64,000 bases of DNA from Chinchilla lanigera (GCF_000276665.1 NW_004955502.1:1735045-1799044), one strand, 5' to 3'; positions 50,963 through 63,009 are shown, counted from the first letter of the stretch. Numbers and translations: made by a program. Notes: a model not told the origin generated them from the sequence alone.

Positions 50963-51012
50963 TTTGCTTAGACCTTTGCTTAGACCTTTGCTTAGACCCC
51001 TTTGCTTAGACC
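50963..51012 (+). repeat. Four-copy 12-bp tandem expansion inside the RNF13 pseudogene
   Basis: TTTGCTTAGACC occurs at 50963, 50975, 50987 and 51001, the last after an extra CC. In the parent gene this stretch corresponds to the single Leu-Leu-Arg-Pro part of the TPLLRPLAS sequence, so the expansion arose in, or just before, the retrocopy. Confidence 0.9.
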
Positions 51013-51596
51013 TTTAGCCTCCATCAGTAGCCAGTCGTTTGGGGCTTTGTCAGAGTCCCACTCGCATCAGAACATGACAGAATCTTCAGACTTTGAGGAT
51101 GATGACAACGAAGGTACTGACAGCAGTGAGGCAGAGAATGAAGTGAATGGACGCGGTGCTGTGGTCCAGCTGCAGCCCACTGGTGAGCGGGACTGCAACA
51201 CAGCAAATACCGTGTGACCCATTAGGTGATGGGTTGATTTCCCTTTGAAACATTTATTTAGGTATGTAATTTGATTTTTTTCTCCTTTTAGAGATTTCTG
51301 TAGAAATAACTTGTTTTTCAGTGTTCTAGTTTAGTCAGATTACCCAAACAGGCTCTTATCTGGTACTTATCTGTAGGACTACATTTCATTTTACTAATAA
51401 GTAATAACAGACTGGTGCTGTAACTCAGGCATCAAGGATAAAACATAGCCAAAACATGTTTTTAAATCTCAATATAACTTGAGATTAAGACTTAGGTCAC
51501 AGTATGAAAATGTTTTGTGTTTCACACATAAAATCAGTGCCATGGCCATCTAGCATAAGCTAAAGCCAATGCTCACACCTCACTAAAGAATGAGTT

Positions 51597-51715
51597 GGGG
51601 GCTGGGGATTTAGCTCAGCAGCGCAGTGCCTGCCTGGCAAGCACAAGGTCCTGAGTTTGGTTCCCTGTACTGGAAAACTCCCCCAAAACAAACAAACAAA
51701 ACAAGACAAACAAAA
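51597..51715 (+). mobile_element. ID SINE inserted in the 3'UTR of the RNF13 retrocopy
   Basis: GGGGCTGGGGATTTAGCTCA begins the element. The tail is a CAAA-rich stretch rather than pure A. AAAGAATGAGTT flanks it at 51585-51596 and 51716-51727, a perfect 12-bp target-site duplication. The insertion therefore postdates the RNF13 retrocopy, unless it was already in the parent mRNA. Confidence 0.93.
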
Positions 51716-52301
51716 AAAGAATGAGTTAGACTACCTTCTGGTATTTCTCCAAGTTGCTCTCATTAGTAAGAAGCAACAAGGTATTTTACCAGTTCTCCCC
51801 TCCTATCAGCACCACACAGAAAACTGAAAGCTATCTTTTTCATTTCTATTCCCAAGCAGTCTTATCCTGATATGAAAGGTCTCTAACTAGTACAGATTTC
51901 AAAAGGGTTTTAATACTACAGTGTTATGAACAACTACGGTTCAACAGGTAATGTCTTTGGACTTTTGAGATTTCAGTATCCTTCAGTTTTGTGTTGTGAT
52001 CAAAGCCAAAAGAAAATGCTGCATAAAAATACCAAACTTCAGCAACTGTTACTACTCAGATCATATACCTCTTAATAAAGAGCATCTTATGCTATTTAGC
52101 CCTGCTAAAGTATGTACAGAGAAAACTGTGCAAGTATTAGATTTGAAACTAAATGTTTAACAGAACTAATGTATTGAAATGATGTATTGTGAAAAGGTAA
52201 ATTATATTATACACCATTGTAACTATGTAGAAATTAAAGAAATGTATAATCAAGCTACTAAGAATTTTTATATGGCCTTATTTGAGGGGAGTTTGAATGT
52301 T

Positions 52302-52338
52302 AATAAAACTTTTCCACTTTAAAAATAATTAAAAAAAA
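52302..52338 (+). terminator. Polyadenylation signal and templated poly(A) of the RNF13 retrocopy
   Basis: AATAAA at 52302-52307 lies about 13 bases before an A-rich run that ends at the 3' target-site duplication. It marks the mRNA 3' end copied into DNA and is not an active terminator. Confidence 0.85.
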
Positions 52339-52353
52339 ATAATCATGACACAG
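52339..52353 (+). repeat. Target-site duplication, 3' copy, of the RNF13 retrocopy
   Basis: ATAATCATGACACAG directly follows the poly(A) of the retrocopy and is identical to 50199-50213. Confidence 0.95.
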
Positions 52354-53149
52354 TTCTTTAGAAAGACAGATGCAGTACTTCATGGCATTGTGCAGAGTTC
52401 CCTGGTCCTGGCTTCCCTGGTCAGTCCTGGCAGTGCGGGTTATACAGTTTCTGAAGCACATCATATTCAGCGGACTCTGAGTAAAACAGATGGTAAGGGC
52501 TGTGTTGCTTGGCCCCTGTAACAGGTCTATAGACATTTCTGTTGATGTGCTTTTTGTTTTAACTTGGGGACTGCCTTCCATGTGCAAGAACGATTTCCTG
52601 CTCCACCTGCCCCCACCCTCACCCCACCACTCACTTCCTGCTTCAGGACACCCTGGATCTACCTTTATTTTTGTTTTTTCAGTATTGGTGATTGAATCAA
52701 GGGTCTTTTTACCAAGAAAAAAGTCATATATTGAATCAATTTCTCTTTGAGTGCAAAAGGAATATTATATAGTCAAAGACAGTTTTCAAAATTTGAAAAT
52801 ATAATAATCTTAGTTTTCATGATTCATTATTACTATGAAGTTTCATACATGTAGGAGCTATGCAATATAAGTATACAAAATTAAAGCATAGTATTAATAA
52901 AATAAATATACATAAAATACACATTTAAAAATAAAACATAAATCTGAAACCCACTCTGTGTCCCTTTGCAGTCATATTTCCCTCAAATATAATATCCTGA
53001 ACTGAATGATAATCATCACCTTTTGCTTTTGCATATATATGAAATTACTTACATATAGATAATTGTTTAGATTTTATAAAAGAGAGTTAGTATATGCATA
53101 CTTTAAAGTTTAATCACATTGAGGCACATTACATAATTTGTTCATCTTC

Positions 53150-53565
53150 TCTGATGAATACAACAGGATTTTAAGAATCCATTTGATTGTATGTAAGCAT
53201 TGGGGCAGGGTCTGTTTTTTGTTTGTAAGGTTCTTGTACTTCCTTGTTGGTGCTGGGTTATAGGAAGTAAAGATATTTCTGAAATAAATTATTTTTATAT
53301 TAATACACTAAATACATAATTATTGTAGTCCTTATTACTTCATATCCTTGCCAACTGGTCAAATATGAAATCAAATTGTATTGTGGTTTCCATTTGCATT
53401 TTTGCAATTACTAAAGAGATGCTATATTTTCATGTATGTATTGGCTGTGGTCATTTCCTCTTCTGAGAATGCTTGTGTGACTCATCTGTTTTTCTGCTGA
53501 GTTCTTTATAGTTTGCCTTTCTGGATCCTAATTGTCATTTACATTTATTTTAAAAACATCCACTG
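53150..53565 (-). mobile_element. Ancient L1M-type fragment, minus strand
   Basis: TCATATCCTTGCCAACTGGT, TGGTTTCCATTTGCATTTTT and ATCTGTTTTTCTGCTGAGTT resemble antisense L1M 3' sequence. Confidence 0.6.
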
Positions 53566-54755
53566 CTCTGTGATGCTATCTTTTTACTCTCACTTAGGGA
53601 GTTTGGTGAATAGAGGTTGTTATGTAAATGTGGTGGAATGTTTTGGTTTTCCTTTTACTGAATATGATTTTTTTAAAGAATAACTTTCTATTCTGAGGTC
53701 ATGAAAATCTCCTAAAATTCATTTTAAGAATTGTACTCTTTTTCATTCCACTATAATTTAGAAGGAAAAGATTTTATGTGCGGTTTGTAAAGACACTTAG
53801 GTTTCATTTTTCTGCCTCAAAACGGTCACTGAATACATCAGTGAACATTCTTCATAATATATTCTTTCCATATAGATATGAGAACCCAACTCAGGCCTTT
53901 GTGTATATTTCACAGCTCTAGAATCTCTTCCTGCAAAGAAATATGACACCAACTTAACTGGCATAGTTTTTAACTGAGTCTTGATACTTATCCAGGTCCT
54001 TGCTTCTTCTTTCTCAGGGCCGTTTTAGCTTCCTTTGATCTTGTTTCCCTTCACATAAATTCAATTAATATATTACTTGGGAAAGTATCAATATATTTGT
54101 AATATTGCATTCACTGGCCTGTACAGATCTCACTACTTAGCTGTTATTTCCTTTCAGTAAAGTTTCTTGTATTTGTATGTCTTTCATATTTTTAGGCCTT
54201 AGTAACTTACAATTTTGTTTCTTTAATATATTACAATTTATTATTAATATAATTATCCTAAATGTTTTATTATACAACTTAATTAAATTTTATTTATTAA
54301 TATACTCATGAGAAATACTGCCAAAAATTCTTTCTATTGCAAATAATTTCAAGACTCTTTGGCCCTGTAAACCTGGACCTGTGCATATAAACAAAGCGTA
54401 TAGTCAGTATTTCAAACCTCCTTTCAGACCACACAGAGAACTGATTAAGTTCATTGTCATACATCTCTTGAATCATACACCTAAGTTTACTTTTATATAA
54501 CTTATATTAGATTCACCCATTTGTTTTCTATTGTCTTATTTATAATATATTGGATATATTATAAATTGGAAATTATATTTGGGTAATTTTTTTCTGCCTA
54601 AAGTACATTTTGTTAATAGTCTCTGCAGTGGTCAGCATGGGGTACCAAATATACTCCAAGGATTTGCAGTTGGAGTTGTCAACAGCTCTGCAATCAAACA
54701 TTTTAATCATTTGAAGTACCGGAGGAATTCCTTTGTTTTTCTATCTGTTCATCTA

Positions 54756-54785
54756 TATAACTATATAACTATATAAATATAGTTA
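54756..54785 (+). repeat. Short (ATATAACT)n repeat
   Basis: Three units of CTATATAA-type sequence, ending in a small palindrome around AAATATAGTT. Confidence 0.7.
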
Positions 54786-56404
54786 TATGTGTGTATATGA
54801 TTTTTTGGTTTTGGGTTTAACACATACAAAACTTTCACAGAATTTCTCATCCATACTATAACAGCAATTTGTATTTTTTGTTTTTTCTAGTCTTTATTTA
54901 CATCTATACATAACTTTTTATTTATTTGTTTGTTTATGTTGGTTTTTCTAAATTTAATTTTATTGGTACATTTTAGATATACATAATGGCCATGGTAATC
55001 ATATGAAATTTTTATCTGTACATAATATATCTTGCTTCTTTTTCTTCCCATTCCCCTTCCCTCCATTCAACCCATCTTTCCCTTGTTTACAAAAGATTTG
55101 TTTCCGTTTTATCCTTCAATTATCTTTCATCCTTTTCCCTTCTTTCCTACCCTCCTCCACACTCCCTAGTTCCCCTTACCATTAGAACATTTTCTTCCTA
55201 TTTCACTATAGCTATCATACGTTTCAGTCCTTATTTATACTTTCAGTTTCTTACACCAGAGAAACCATGTGGTATTTGAACATGTGTGTCAGATTTATTT
55301 CACTTTAGACTATGTTCTCAGTGTGTACCCATTTACCTAAACGTCTCAAGTTTGTCCTTCTTTATGGCAGAGTAGAAGTTCATTGTACAAGAAACCCTTA
55401 CAACTTCTTTATCTTTTCATCAGTTGATGGGCATTTGGGCTGTTTCCAGGATTTACAAACGGTGCCACTATAAACATAGATGTGCATATATTGCTGTGGA
55501 ATGATGCATGTAATTCTTTCAGGAAGATAGCAGGAATAGCTGTGTCAAATTGAACCTCTAGTTTTATTTTTCTGAGGAATATCTACACTGATTTCCACAG
55601 TGGTTGCTCCTATCTGCACTCCCACCAACAGTGGAGAAGGGTTCCTTTTTCCACACAGCCCCTCCAGCATTTGTTATTGGTTGATTTCTTGATCATAGCC
55701 ATTCTTTCTGAGGTGAAATGGAATCTCAGCATTGTTGTAATTTGCATTTCTTGAATGATCAGCAATGTTGAATATTTTCTCATATATTTATTTGCCATTT
55801 TTTGTTTCTTCATCTGACAAGTGTCTATTCATTTCAGATGACCACTTTTGGATTGCATCTTTAAATGTGCATACATTTTTTTTTAGTTCTTTATATATTC
55901 TATTTATTAGTGCTTTGTCTAATGAACAACTGGCAAAACTTTTTTCCCACTCTGAGTTTTCTTTTCACCCTATTGATGATTTCTTTTGCTGTGCAAAAGC
56001 TTTTTAATATATTATATCCCAGTTGTTGATTGTTTTTGGTATTTCCTGTGTAATTGGTGTTTTGTTTATAGTCTTTGCCTACATCTGTGTCTTCAAGAAT
56101 TTTACCTATTCTGTTTTCCATCAGCTTTAGTGTTTCTGTTTTAATATTAGATCTTCATCCATTTTGATTTTAGTCAATGCATGGTGAGAGATATGAGTCT
56201 AGGCTAATTTTTCACACGTTTGAAGCCAGTTTTTCCGGCACCATTTATTAAAGAATTTATCTTTCTTCCAGTGAATGTATCTGGAGTTGTTTGTGCACCT
56301 ACTACTCTGGTCCATTGATCCCTGTGTCTGTTTTTTGTTGTTGTTGTTGTTTGTTTCTTTGGTTTGTTGATTGGTTGGTTGGGCTTTTTGGCAGTGCCAT
56401 ACTA

Positions 56405-56545
56405 TTTTTTTTTTTTAATTTTAAAGAGAGTAGTAAATGAGAAACAAACAAAGAAATAGAACAGTATCAGCATTCCAGTATCACAAACATAAACCAATCA
56501 AAGCAAGAACATTCATAGTGATACCGGGTCTCAAGACAAAATGTG
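56405..56545 (-). repeat. Unnamed retroelement-like repeat, copy A, in L1 ORF2
   Basis: A T run is followed by AATTTTAAAGAGAGTAGTAA ... CACAAACATAAACCAATCAA ... CTCAAGACAAA. The same block occurs at 59603-59733. It interrupts antisense L1 ORF2 between GGCAGTGCCATAC and GGTTTTATCACATTAGC. The T run suggests a minus-strand element with a 3' poly(A). Confidence 0.7.
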
Positions 56546-58467
56546 CCAGGCTGGTTTTATCACATTAGCTTTGTAGTATAATTTCAAGTCAGGTATTGTG
56601 ATGCCTTCAGCCTTGTCTTTATTGCCTAGAATTGCTTTTGCTATTTTAGGTCCCTTCCAGTTCCAAATGAATTTTAAGATTGTTTTCTCTAGTTCTGTGA
56701 GGTATGCTATTGGTATTTTGATTGGAATTGCATTAAATCTGTACAACAGTTTTGGATATATGTCCGTGTTCACTATATTGCTTCTGCCTATCCATGAACA
56801 AGGGATATCTTTCCATTTTCTCATGCTGCTTTTTCAAAGTACTGAAATATTCAGTGTAAAGGTCTTTTAGCCTCTTTTGTTAGGTTGATTCCTAGCTATT
56901 TCATTTTTTTGGATCTTATTATGAAAGATGTTTCCCTAATTTTTCTCTCACTGAGTTTTTTATCTGTGCATGAATGCTACTGATTTTTGAGTGTTGACTT
57001 TGTATACAGCTACGTTACTGAGTATGGTTATTAAATCTGGAAGTAAGTCTTTTGGTGGAGTTTTTGGGGTCTTCTATGTAGAGTATCATGTCATCCTCAA
57101 ATAATGATAATTTAAATTCTTCCTTTCCTATCGTTATTCATTTTCTTTCTTTCACTTATCTAGTTGCTCTGGCTAATGTTTCCAGAATAATATTGAGTAA
57201 GAGTGGTGATAGTAGACATCCTTTTCTTGTTTCTGATTTAAGAGTGAAAGCTTTCAGTTTTTGACCATTTCGTATGATGTTGGCTGTTGGTTTGTCATAG
57301 ATGGATTTTATCATATTGAGATAAAGACCATCTATTCCAGTTTTCTTAGGGTTTTTATCATGAATGGGTTTTGGAATTTGTCAAATACTTTTTCTGCATC
57401 TATGGAGATGATCATGTGTTGTTTGTCCTTGGCTCTGTTAATATAATGTATTAATTTATTGATTTGGGTATGATGATCCACCCATCTCTGCATCCCTGGG
57501 ATGAATCCTATTTGGCCATAGTATATAATCTTCTTGAATTGCTACATTCTATTTGCCAGTATCTTGTCGAGGATGTTTCTGAGGGAGATTAGCCTGTAAG
57601 TATCTTTTTTGGTTGAATACTTCTCTGGTTTTGGTATCAGAGTAATGCTTGCTTCCAGGTATGAGTTTGGGAGTATTGCTTCCCTTTCAATTTTATTAAA
57701 CTGTTTCAGGAGCTGTGGCATTATATCTTCTGTAAATTTCTTGTAGAATTCACCAATGAATCTGTCTGGACCTGGGCATTTTCTTTATTGGTTTCTTAAT
57801 TACATCTTTGATTTCATTGACTGATATTGGGTTAATTAGAATTTTTGTATCTTCTTGATTCAGCTTTGTTAATTCATACGTACCTAAGAATCTGTCCATT
57901 TATTTTTTCTGTCTTTTTAGAATACAGCTTCTCAAAGCAGATAGTAATGATCTTTTGGATTTCTGCAGAGTTCCTTGAGATTCCACCCTTTCATTGCCAA
58001 CTGCATAAATTTCAGTATTTTTTGTTTCCTCTTTTACAAAAATATTAGTGACCTTGTTTGTTTCTCTTAATTAGACTTGGCCTTTGTCTGCAAACAGAAT
58101 AATTACCCCTGTTTTCTCTGGGTTCCTGTCACACAGAGCATAGTTTTCCATTTTTTGACTTTCAATCTGTAAATTTCATTTTCAATTAAATGTGTTTCTT
58201 TTATGCAGCATATTATTGGATCTTTCTTCTTTTTTTTTTTTTAAAGAAGGGAAGGTCAATGGAATGGGGAAGAAAAAAGATGTAGGATAAGACAACATGA
58301 CATAATAATTAGATATGCCATGAACTTAAATTAGAAAATTGAATCCTAGAGATGAACTATATTCTTCCACTTTCTTATTTATTTTTTTCCTGTATGGTAA
58401 CTACCAGTTACATCATCCTCTTTACTCTTTCAATTTCCATTTCTCTCATCATTGAAACTACACATAG

Positions 58468-58497
58468 ACAAACACACACACACAGACACACACACAA
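58468..58497 (+). repeat. (CA)n-rich microsatellite
   Basis: Interrupted CACA run with a GACA break, inside the 1.9-kb insertion. Confidence 0.85.
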
Positions 58498-59602
58498 GAG
58501 TAAGTAGTAACAAAAGCTAGCACAAGTAAGCCTTTATTTGCTTTTATTTATATGTTCAATGTCACAGTGATAAAAATCTGTTCTTTTTAGATGTGTCTGT
58601 GCTTTGGTTTCAGAGTAGTTGACGTTAAAAAAAAACATGTATTTTACTTTTCTGGTTAGAAGAAAATTATACACAAAGAGGAAACAATTTGTTAGTTTTT
58701 CATGAAAACACTTGGTATCGGTTTCAGATAATTAAACTTACTGTTTATTTCAGCCATGTTATTTTTTTTAAATGTTATGGCCCATTTTCTGCTTGCTCTT
58801 AAAAGAAAATGGATATATTAAACTAATTTTACTTTAAGTAAGGAAATACCTTTAGTATTTTCATTTCTACCAAAATAAAGCAAAAAAGGTAAGACGTTAT
58901 CTTTTTCTTAAGTAAAGATATTAAATATCAGAATGAACTAGTTGAATCAAGCTCTAACTTTAACACTTTTTCACTTTGTTGGGAGTTAAATATAGATCAG
59001 TACCTCATAAACATTTTGGCTTAATGTTTTCTCCCACCGAACATAATAAAATAATTAAATATCTGTTTTCTTTGGATAACATAACTATAGGGACCTTTCA
59101 GAATAATAATTAAAATGATAATGTGTAATCATAGGTGAATATAATTTCAGCATTATGCAGATACCTAATTGCCTGTGTGCTTGTGATACCGGCACAGTAG
59201 GTTTTGTCATTGTTTTTGTGCTCAAACCCAGGAATGAATTAGCCTAGTCTTTTCCCATTTTAGTATATGTGTCGCCGAACCGAGCAAAAGCCTAGTCTTT
59301 TTATTTACAAATGAGAATAATTTTCTTACTGTGACTCAGTTCTACAGAAACGAGGAAAACAATTTAAAAATATATTTAATAACACGTGTTATGTATAATA
59401 AAGCATAAGGACATTTTCATTCTTTTGACATTTAAGGATTTCCTAATAAATATGAAGTTATATGAAAAACCTGTTAACAAAAGCTTTTCCAAAATATTGT
59501 GAGCATAGTAGGACAGCAAGTATTTTAAAAGTGAAGTGTGATGACAAACTTTTGTGCATATATCATTTTATTTTTTTTCCATTCTTGGCATTATCTTTCA
59601 TA

Positions 59603-60110
59603 TTTTTTTTTAATTTTAAAGAGAGTAGTAAATGAGAAATAAATAAGCAAAGAAATAGATAGCAGCATACCAGCATCACAAACATAAACAAATCAAAGCA
59701 AGAACATTCAAAGTGATACAGTCTCAAGACAAATTATTATGAATCAACAGTGGTTGTTACATTACATGTCACTATCCTCAACTACATTGCTCAGATTACC
59801 AGATGCAAAAATGAAAGATTCATCTGGTAAACCATTATGGGGAATAAGAAAATAATTCTTTGATAAAACAGTAGAGATAATAGAGAGTTTCACTAGACAA
59901 GATGGTAGGAGTTCACCATCGAAATTCCATTGCATATTGTTACCTTCAAATCAGTTGCTCAGACCACCAGACACAAGCATGCACAATCGATAAGAACATA
60001 AAAAATTGTAATCATCAACTGTTCATTTCAATACACCTTCAGACATCAGTTATACAGTTATCACAGCTATTCATATATATATATATATATTTTGCGTTTC
60101 TTCTTTCTTT
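59603..60110 (-). repeat. Unnamed retroelement-like repeat, copy B (longer)
   Basis: The first 130 bp match copy A closely (by eye near 88-90%). The copy then continues, with two related blocks: about 59754-59815 (TTACATTACATGTCACTATC ... TTGCTCAGATTACCAGATGC) and about 59927-59985 (TTGCATATTGTTACCTTCAA ... TTGCTCAGACCACCAGACAC). An (AT)n run follows at 60074-60091. No coding potential. I do not recognise the family. Confidence 0.65.
60074..60091 (+). repeat. (AT)n microsatellite
   Basis: About nine AT units near the right end of the 1.9-kb insertion. Confidence 0.9.
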
Positions 60111-62620
60111 TTTCTTTCCCTCATCCCGTTCTGGATCTTTCTTCTTGATTCATTCTGCCAGTCTGTTTCTTTTGATTGTTGAATTGAGACCATTAACCTT
60201 GGTGGTTGTAACTGATATTTATTGACTTATCCTTGTCATGTAATTTTACTGCTGTTAATTCCCTTTCTTTCTCCTCTGTTGCATTATTGTCTTTCCTAGT
60301 GAATTCATTCTGTTGGGATTTATGGAGGTGTAGTCTTTGTTATTTCTTTCTAGAAGGTCCTTTAGAGCACTTTGGAGTGCTGGTTTAGTGGTCATGAATC
60401 TTTTCAGGTGTTCTTTGTCATCAAATTATCTTGTTTTTCCATCAATTTTGAAAAATAGTTTCAAAGAGTACATCAGTCAGGATTGTAGGTTGTTTTCTTT
60501 TAGGGTTTGAAATATTTCACTCCAAGATCTCCTTGACTAAAGGGTTTGTGTTGAGAAGTCTTCTGTAATTCTAATTCACATTTCTTAGTGATTTGTTTCT
60601 TTTCTTTAACAGTTTTTGATATTTGGTTCTTGTGTTGAATTTTTGAAATCCTGGCTGTTGTATACCTTGGGATAGATTTTTTTTTAATTATTGCTAATTG
60701 GAATCCTATGTACCTCACTTACTGTATGTCAAATTCTTTTTCCATGGTTGGGAAGTTTTCTACCGTTCCTTCTTTAAACAAGATATTTTTATGTCATTTG
60801 GACTATCTCCTGCTTTTTCATTGACTCTAATCAACCTTACGTTATTCTGTGCATTAACTGGCAGCTGTTGGATTAATTTTTGTAGCACCTTGCTCTTCTT
60901 AAGAGATCTTTCTTTTCATAATTGCTAACTGCGATCCTGTCTTCCAGATCTAACATTCTGTCCTCACATTGCTTCACTGTGCTGCATTTACTCTCAGGAG
61001 AATTTTGAGATTCAGATATTTGACTGAATCTGTTTCATGGATCCCATGTCTTTCCTAAACTAGGCATTCATGGTTTCCATCATTTTCTTAAGCTCCTTTT
61101 TTTGAAATCTGTATCTTCTCTAGATTCAGTAATCACATCCTTCATTATGGTCAGCATCTCTGAAGTTATCTGAGAAATTATTTTTGATCTGATTTTGTCC
61201 AGACCCTCATTCATTTCCTCTGTTACTTCCACTGTTACCACTTCAGAGAGTCCAGGTGGGTGTCTTTTGAAGTGTTCCACCTCATTGTCCCCTGGGTTTG
61301 CCTTTTGGTAGCCAGAAGTCTGAGGTTGCTTCATGTTCTATTTTTTTAATTTAATTCCTATTTTGATACTTATAAATTGATACTTATAAGTTGTTTATGT
61401 AAAATGTTTATTGTCAATATTGAGAGCCCTTAGGAAATGACTGCTTCTCAGAGATACCTTGCAGGTGTTGCTAGCTTTTGGGTTTTGAGTCTGTTGCAAG
61501 ATCCTATCCCTTCAGTCTATTGGGGATCAGAAGTTGCTGCCTATTTCAAGCCTCTTGTTCTTTGGCACTGGCTTAGAGTGTTGTTTATGACCCTCAGGTA
61601 ATCTCAGTCTTAGCATATGAGGGAGAACAACCAACTAGATAAATTATGTCACCTGGGCTTACGTAATACAATTAGTAATAACAATAGCATCAAACATCCC
61701 TAGACAGTGAGAAACTGTGATAGCTATTAATTTGCCTGCTTAACCATGCGAACAGGATTTGTAGCAATATAACCAAATCTAAAACAAACCACAAAATTGT
61801 GTACAGTAAATATCCCCTCAATATGGTGATTTTACCCTCATGGTGAAAAAATTTTTAAAGCAGTCAGAGGAAAAAATAGAGAAATAGAAGAAGAGAAAGA
61901 GATTAGAAGCAAGGCTGGAGAACAAAGGAAGATTAAATAAACTTTGAGAACTGGTGAAGAAGACAGGAGGGAAAGAAAGAAGCCAGAATCAGAAATAAGA
62001 ATGGAACAAAACAAACAAACAAAAAAGTACAGTGTTTTCACTCATAAAAATAACACCAATCAAGAAAAAGAAAAAACAGAAAAATAAAAAATATGAAAAG
62101 CCAAGAAAGGAGGAAACAGAAAAAAATGTCCACTGCAGGCCATGTCTTTACTGTCACTGGTAGAGAGAGCCCGGATCTATGCTGATTGACACCAGCAACC
62201 AGCAGTATAGTTACGGCAGTGGTCATTAATCCCAGCAAACCCAGGCCTTTAGTTCCACTGAAGTTTAGGCTGCTTCTGGTTTCTGGCTGTGAGGCGGCAG
62301 CTCAGTTTTTCCAGCCTGTTCCATTCCAGGTGACTCCTACCAGCTTGAACCTGAGTCACTGCCAACTTGAACTCAGCTCCTTGACCTCCTGTTGACTCAA
62401 ATTTGTTCTCTCTCAGGCTGACACCGGAAGCTGCTAGACAGAGCCTACAGCTGCTCTGACTTCTGAGCTCAGTTGGGCTGTCTCCAAGATGGCTCGTGGC
62501 TAGTAGCCCTCTCCTGGGGGACGCCTGAACCCAGACTCACCAGCCACTGCAGACCCTAAGCCACTTCCCACTTCAGATTCTTACTGGGTCCCAGGAGCCC
62601 ATTTCCCTCTTTCTTCTCTA

Positions 62621-63009
62621 TAATACACACACATACACACCTAAGTTTTTAACATTGTTTTCATACTATTTAAGAGGGTAGAATTGCTTGGCTACAATAT
62701 ATTTATTTTCTCATTAAGCCTCCTTATAAAATAATCTTAATCATTTTCCATAAAGTTTTATTGAAAAAGGACTTCTACCAGTAATGGATTTCACATTTAA
62801 TCATAGTGGGTATTATCAGAAGTAAACTGAAAAAGTCTTTATATAGTAGGGGGTTAAAGTCAGTGTGATTTTATTTTAAATTTCTGTGATTAATCTCAGG
62901 GCACATTATTTTTCTAAGTTTATACTAATTATAATCTTTGCATATTTGCCAAATATATGCTGTAGTATAATTTACTGATTAGTAGTGTTTGTTAATAAAT
63001 CTTAAATTC
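62621..63009. other. Intronic sequence between the L1 and an MLT1-like LTR
   Basis: A short ACACAC-rich stretch at 62625-62640, then AT-rich unrecognised DNA. Confidence 0.5.

Larger units (their letters stand above)
50214..52338 (+). pseudogene. RNF13: Processed RNF13 (E3 ubiquitin ligase) pseudogene, full mRNA copy with poly(A)
   Basis: The ATG at 50333 starts an RNF13-like signal/PA-domain sequence that soon hits stops and frameshifts. In other frames follow [20 protein letters not shown] at about 50590, [37 protein letters not shown] at about 50749, and the tail SHQNMTESSDFEDDDNEGTD ending in ANTV with TGA at 51215-51217. RNF13 is a membrane PA-TM-RING ubiquitin ligase of endosomes/lysosomes. 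Here the segment between GSED and EYDVC is deleted, removing the rest of the PA domain, the transmembrane helix and the linker. The RING is out of frame after its first cysteine pair. A 12-bp unit is repeated four times. The 3'UTR runs to an AATAAA at 52302 and a poly(A) tract at about 52320-52338, and an ID SINE sits within it. The 15-bp direct repeats on both sides prove L1-type insertion. Confidence 0.96.
58232..60131 (-). mobile_element. 1.9-kb insertion into the L1, bounded by a 15-bp target-site duplication
   Basis: TGGATCTTTCTTCTT occurs at 58217-58231 and again at 60132-60146, exactly where the antisense L1 sequence breaks and resumes. The inserted DNA starts with a T run at 58232, i.e. 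a poly(A) on the minus strand, as expected of an L1-mobilised RNA. Most of the body (about 58500-59590) is AT-rich and not recognised. The right part (59603-60110) is the unnamed repeat described separately. No open frame of note. It may be one composite transcript copy or two nested insertions. Confidence 0.75.
54890..62620 (-). mobile_element. Long, decayed L1 element, minus strand, with two internal insertions
   Basis: In minus-strand order: a 5'UTR-like GC-richer region (about 62620-61340), ORF1 remnants (84-codon frame at 61080-61334), then ORF2. The last recognisable C-terminal block, 56531-56824, reads [53 protein letters not shown] and [17 protein letters not shown], diagnostic of L1 ORF2. 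The 3'UTR-like region runs to about 54890. L1 encodes an RNA-binding protein (ORF1) and an endonuclease/reverse transcriptase (ORF2), but here both are broken by stops and frameshifts. It is interrupted at 56405-56545 and 58232-60131. The element is close to full length once these are set aside. Confidence 0.88.

Noticed and set aside
50963..51012. Short direct repeats resembling an array
   Set aside because: Contiguous 12-mers without spacers inside a pseudogene in mammalian DNA; a slippage repeat, not CRISPR.
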